The translations under genes and the position numbers were made by a program. The notes beneath the pieces are model-generated. The model was not told where the DNA came from, did no database searches, and worked only from the letters and a program-made list of their open reading frames with translations. 64,000 bases of DNA, from positions 310,001 to 374,000 of the forward strand of contig NZ_JBHRTF010000002.1 of NCBI RefSeq assembly GCF_042646205.1, in the 5' to 3' direction. This document shows, piece after piece, positions 61,776 to 64,000 of this stretch. Origin of the DNA: Cellvibrio fontiphilus_A. Lineage in GTDB: Bacteria > Pseudomonadota > Gammaproteobacteria > Pseudomonadales > Cellvibrionaceae. Each line of letters starts with the position of its first letter. The first letter of the stretch is position 1.

Positions 61776-62837
61776 ATGAGCAATGCCCATCACCTGAGCC
61801 TGAGCGGAATAGCGCACCAGTTTGGCGAGCAGAGTGTTTTGCGCGATATCCAGCTGCAGGTAAATGCGGGCGAAATTCTCTGCCTTGCCGGGCCCTCCGG
61901 CTGCGGCAAAAGCACCTTGCTGCGCCTGATCGCCGGCTTGGAACAACTGCAAACGGGCGAGATCCGGCTGGATAACGAACTGATTGCCAGCCCCGCGCGC
62001 CAGCAACTGCCGGAACAGCGCGATATAGGCTTGGTGTTTCAGGATTTTGCGCTCTTTCCGCATTTGTCACTGCTCGACAACGTCGCCTTTGGCCTGCACC
62101 AACTGCCCAAACCGGCGCGCCCGGCACAGGCACTGGCGATGCTGGAGCGGGTGGGCCTGAGCGCACGTGCGCAAGAATTGCCCCATGTGCTCTCCGGCGG
62201 CCAGCAGCAGCGTGTGGCACTGGCGCGCGCGCTGGCGCCACAGCCGCGCCTGCTACTGCTCGATGAACCCTTTTCCAATCTGGATATACGCCTGCGCCAC
62301 CGCCTGCGCAGCGAAACTTTGCACCTGCTCAAGGCCAGCGGCACCACCAGCATCATGGTCACCCACGACCCCGAAGAGGCTATGTTTATGGCCGACCGCA
62401 TCGCGCTGATGCAACAGGGGAAAATCCTGCAGATAGGGACTCCGAGCGAGATTTACCACCACCCGGTCAGCCCCTTTGCCGCCGAATTTTTTGGCGATAT
62501 CAACCGCCTTGAGGCGCAGGTAGATGGGGGATTAGTTGTAACGCCTTTTGGTGCCATCACCGCACCGGCCTTAGCCGAGGGAAGCCGCGCGCAGATTCTG
62601 ATTCGCCCCGAATCGCTGCAACTCGCTCCTGCCAACAGCGCCGGCGCTCAAGCCGTAAGATTGCAGGAGGCCCATATGCTCGGCGCCACAAGCCTTGCCA
62701 GCCTGTGCATCAATCATGGCGGGCAAGAGGTGGAGCTACAAATGCAAATGCCCAGCCATCAACTGGCCGGGCTGGGGGATCAATACTGGATAAGCCTGGA
62801 TAGGCGCGGGGTATTTGTGTTTGCTGCCGGGGATTAA
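61776..62837 (+). CDS. fbpC: Ferric iron ABC transporter ATP-binding protein
   Basis: 353 residues from ATG 61776; a TTG six codons earlier is less likely. Walker A GPSGCGKST, Q-loop VFQDFALFPHLS, signature LSGGQQQRVALARAL, Walker B LLLLDEPFSNLD and H-loop VTHDPEEA are intact. The C-terminal ~110 residues are the TOBE-like domain (ILIRPESLQLAP). A directly repeated GCCATTT(T)GTATGAGC precedes it and creates a 5-codon mini-ORF that ends across the start. Confidence 0.93.
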   Translation: MSNAHHLSLSGIAHQFGEQSVLRDIQLQVNAGEILCLAGPSGCGKSTLLRLIAGLEQLQTGEIRLDNELIASPARQQLPEQRDIGLVFQDFALFPHLSLLDNVAFGLHQLPKPARPAQALAMLERVGLSARAQELPHVLSGGQQQRVALARALAPQPRLLLLDEPFSNLDIRLRHRLRSETLHLLKASGTTSIMVTHDPEEAMFMADRIALMQQGKILQIGTPSEIYHHPVSPFAAEFFGDINRLEAQVDGGLVVTPFGAITAPALAEGSRAQILIRPESLQLAPANSAGAQAVRLQEAHMLGATSLASLCINHGGQEVELQMQMPSHQLAGLGDQYWISLDRRGVFVFAAGD

Positions 62838-62841
62838 ACAA

Positions 62842-63534
62842 TCACGGCAAATCAAACACCAAAGCCTTTACCGCTTGCTGCTGGGCAACCATTAGCAGGT
62901 TACCAATGCCTTCGATTTTTGCACCATCGCCCGGCTCAAGGGTTTCGCCCTCAATCGCCAGCTCGCCGCTAATCAGGTGCACGTAGTATTTACGCGCCGT
63001 AGAAGCAGGCAATTCAGCAGTGGTGTCGGCATCGAGCAAAAGTTGATACAAGCGCGCATCCTGCTTGATCACCAAACTGCCCGCCTCACCATCGGGGCTT
63101 ACTGCCAGGGTAAGGCCCTGCTCGCGACCAAAGGCTTTTTGCTGGTAGCCCGGCGCTTTATCCACCACATTGGGTTCAATCCAAATCTGCAGGAAATGCA
63201 GCGGTTTGCTGGCCGATGGGTTGAATTCACTGTGACGGATACCGCTGCCGGCAGACATCAACTGGAATTCACCCGGTGGCAGGGTGGCGACATTACCCTC
63301 GCTGTCTTTATGGGCGATTTCGCCCTCCAACACATAGCTGATGATTTCCATATTGCTGTGACCGTGGGTGGCAAATCCACCGCCCGGCGCCACTTGGTCA
63401 TCGTTGATAACCCGCAGCGCGGAAAAACCCATGTGGCGCGGATCGTAATAACTGCCAAAGGAAAAACTGTGTTTGCTATCCAGCCAGCCAAAATTGGCAC
63501 CACCACGGTCCTGGCTGCGTCTGATACTGATCAT
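62842..63534 (-). CDS. Pirin family protein
   Basis: 230 residues from ATG 63534 with a GGAGG site; a longer upstream frame is not supported. Pirin bicupin: iron-site residues in GFATHGHSNMEIISYVLEGEIAH (His-x-His and Glu) and a further His in IRHSEFNPSASKPLHFLQIWIEP. A C-terminal cupin follows (KYYVHLISGELAIEGETLEPGDGAKIEG). Some pirins act as quercetinases, others as redox-linked regulators; no substrate can be named. It converges with fbpC (4 bp gap). Confidence 0.93.
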   Translation of the reverse strand: MISIRRSQDRGGANFGWLDSKHSFSFGSYYDPRHMGFSALRVINDDQVAPGGGFATHGHSNMEIISYVLEGEIAHKDSEGNVATLPPGEFQLMSAGSGIRHSEFNPSASKPLHFLQIWIEPNVVDKAPGYQQKAFGREQGLTLAVSPDGEAGSLVIKQDARLYQLLLDADTTAELPASTARKYYVHLISGELAIEGETLEPGDGAKIEGIGNLLMVAQQQAVKALVFDLP

Positions 63535-63653
63535 AAATACCTCCACTTGCTGGCCATGCCGGGCATAGTTGCAGCATTTTCTATGGGTCTCATCGGATGT
63601 GAGGCGCCCGGTTTTTAGCGGGCGCCTGGGCAATGTTGCAGGCCTTGGTGTAC

Positions 63654-64000
63654 TCAGGCTTTGGCAATCAGGCGGTCAATACTGAAACGACCGGCCCCGG
63701 AAATCAGCAAGGAGACTGAGCCGGCAAGCAGCGCCAAACCAAATTCGTAACCGTTGTTGCTCATAAACAGACCGTTGCTGAGATGCACGGTCACAATCGC
63801 CACCAACATGGTTACTGCCAAGACCAGTGCCGCCGGGCGAACCAGCAGGCCGATGAGCAGGGCCAAGCCGCCAAAAAATTCAGCTGAACCTGACAAGGCC
63901 GCCATCAACACCCCGGGGCCAAGGCCGATGGATTCCATCCACTGGCCAGTACCCGCCAAACCGTAACCCCCAAACCAGCCAAACAATTTCTGCGCGCCGT
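63654..64000 (-). CDS. DoxX family membrane protein, partial at 5' end
   Basis: The frame runs off the right edge: it reads GAQKLFGWFGGYGLAGTGQW, so the true start lies outside. Three membrane helices remain (around SGSAEFFGGLALLIGLLVRPAALVLAVTMLVAIVTV and the C-terminal ALLAGSVSLLISGAG). DoxX-type proteins are four-helix membrane proteins linked to redox balance in several bacteria, with no agreed reaction. Leftward, upstream of the pirin gene by 119 bp, so possibly co-transcribed. Confidence 0.85.
   Translation of the reverse strand, partial: GAQKLFGWFGGYGLAGTGQWMESIGLGPGVLMAALSGSAEFFGGLALLIGLLVRPAALVLAVTMLVAIVTVHLSNGLFMSNNGYEFGLALLAGSVSLLISGAGRFSIDRLIAKA

Overview
The window looks like a chromosome segment of a plant-polysaccharide-degrading gammaproteobacterium, most likely Cellvibrio or a close member of Cellvibrionaceae. 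This is inferred from gene content, not from a database search. The clues are the pectin and uronate genes, a lipoprotein GH3 enzyme with an ExoP-type C-terminal domain, three large TonB-dependent receptors (TBDRs), a SapC / cupin / tryptophan-halogenase cluster, and a moderately GC-rich base composition. No rRNA, tRNA, CRISPR array or transposase gene was seen.

Layout. 1-1637: the end of a type B carboxylesterase, a nested palindromic repeat, and a secreted stand-alone ExoP C-terminal-like domain. 1685-5874: a leftward, AT-rich defence-type island with a Fic protein, a remnant of a type I restriction specificity subunit, a dCTP-deaminase-like anti-phage protein (AvcD/DcdV type) and an EVE-like/Mrr nuclease. 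The last two are 8 bp apart. 6162-13366: housekeeping genes (YceI and cytochrome b561, an acyl-CoA thioesterase, TRAP permeases without a binding protein, an M48 lipoprotein protease, YaaA, a TfoX-N protein). 13436-17733: a response regulator, then a tightly coupled trio of outer-membrane protein, phosphate-binding-like protein and diguanylate cyclase.

17999-21048 is a gluconeogenic run (tpiA, fbaA, fbp). It is followed by a chemoreceptor and by a pectin/uronate region to about 45112: pectin methylesterase, uxuB, kdgK, a VOC protein, pntB/pntAB/pntAA, a UxaA-family dehydratase, a GH28 polygalacturonase, a TBDR, a DUF4861-GH105 lipoprotein, kduI, kduD and a GH3 glucosidase. Together these would de-esterify and cut pectin, import oligomers, release unsaturated uronates, convert them to 2-keto-3-deoxygluconate and phosphorylate that. 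Growth on the resulting C3 compounds needs gluconeogenesis. LacI-type operator pairs with the same 32 bp spacing sit before tpiA and before the GH28 gene, which suggests shared control.

45196-54899: two related TBDRs flank a SapC / cupin-8 / flavin-dependent halogenase-like operon. 55271-64000: YheV and oligopeptidase A, a gamma-carbonic anhydrase, an FAH-family hydrolase, a ferric iron ABC transporter (fbpABC), a pirin and the end of a DoxX protein. Several GC-rich palindromic repeats are scattered through the window.
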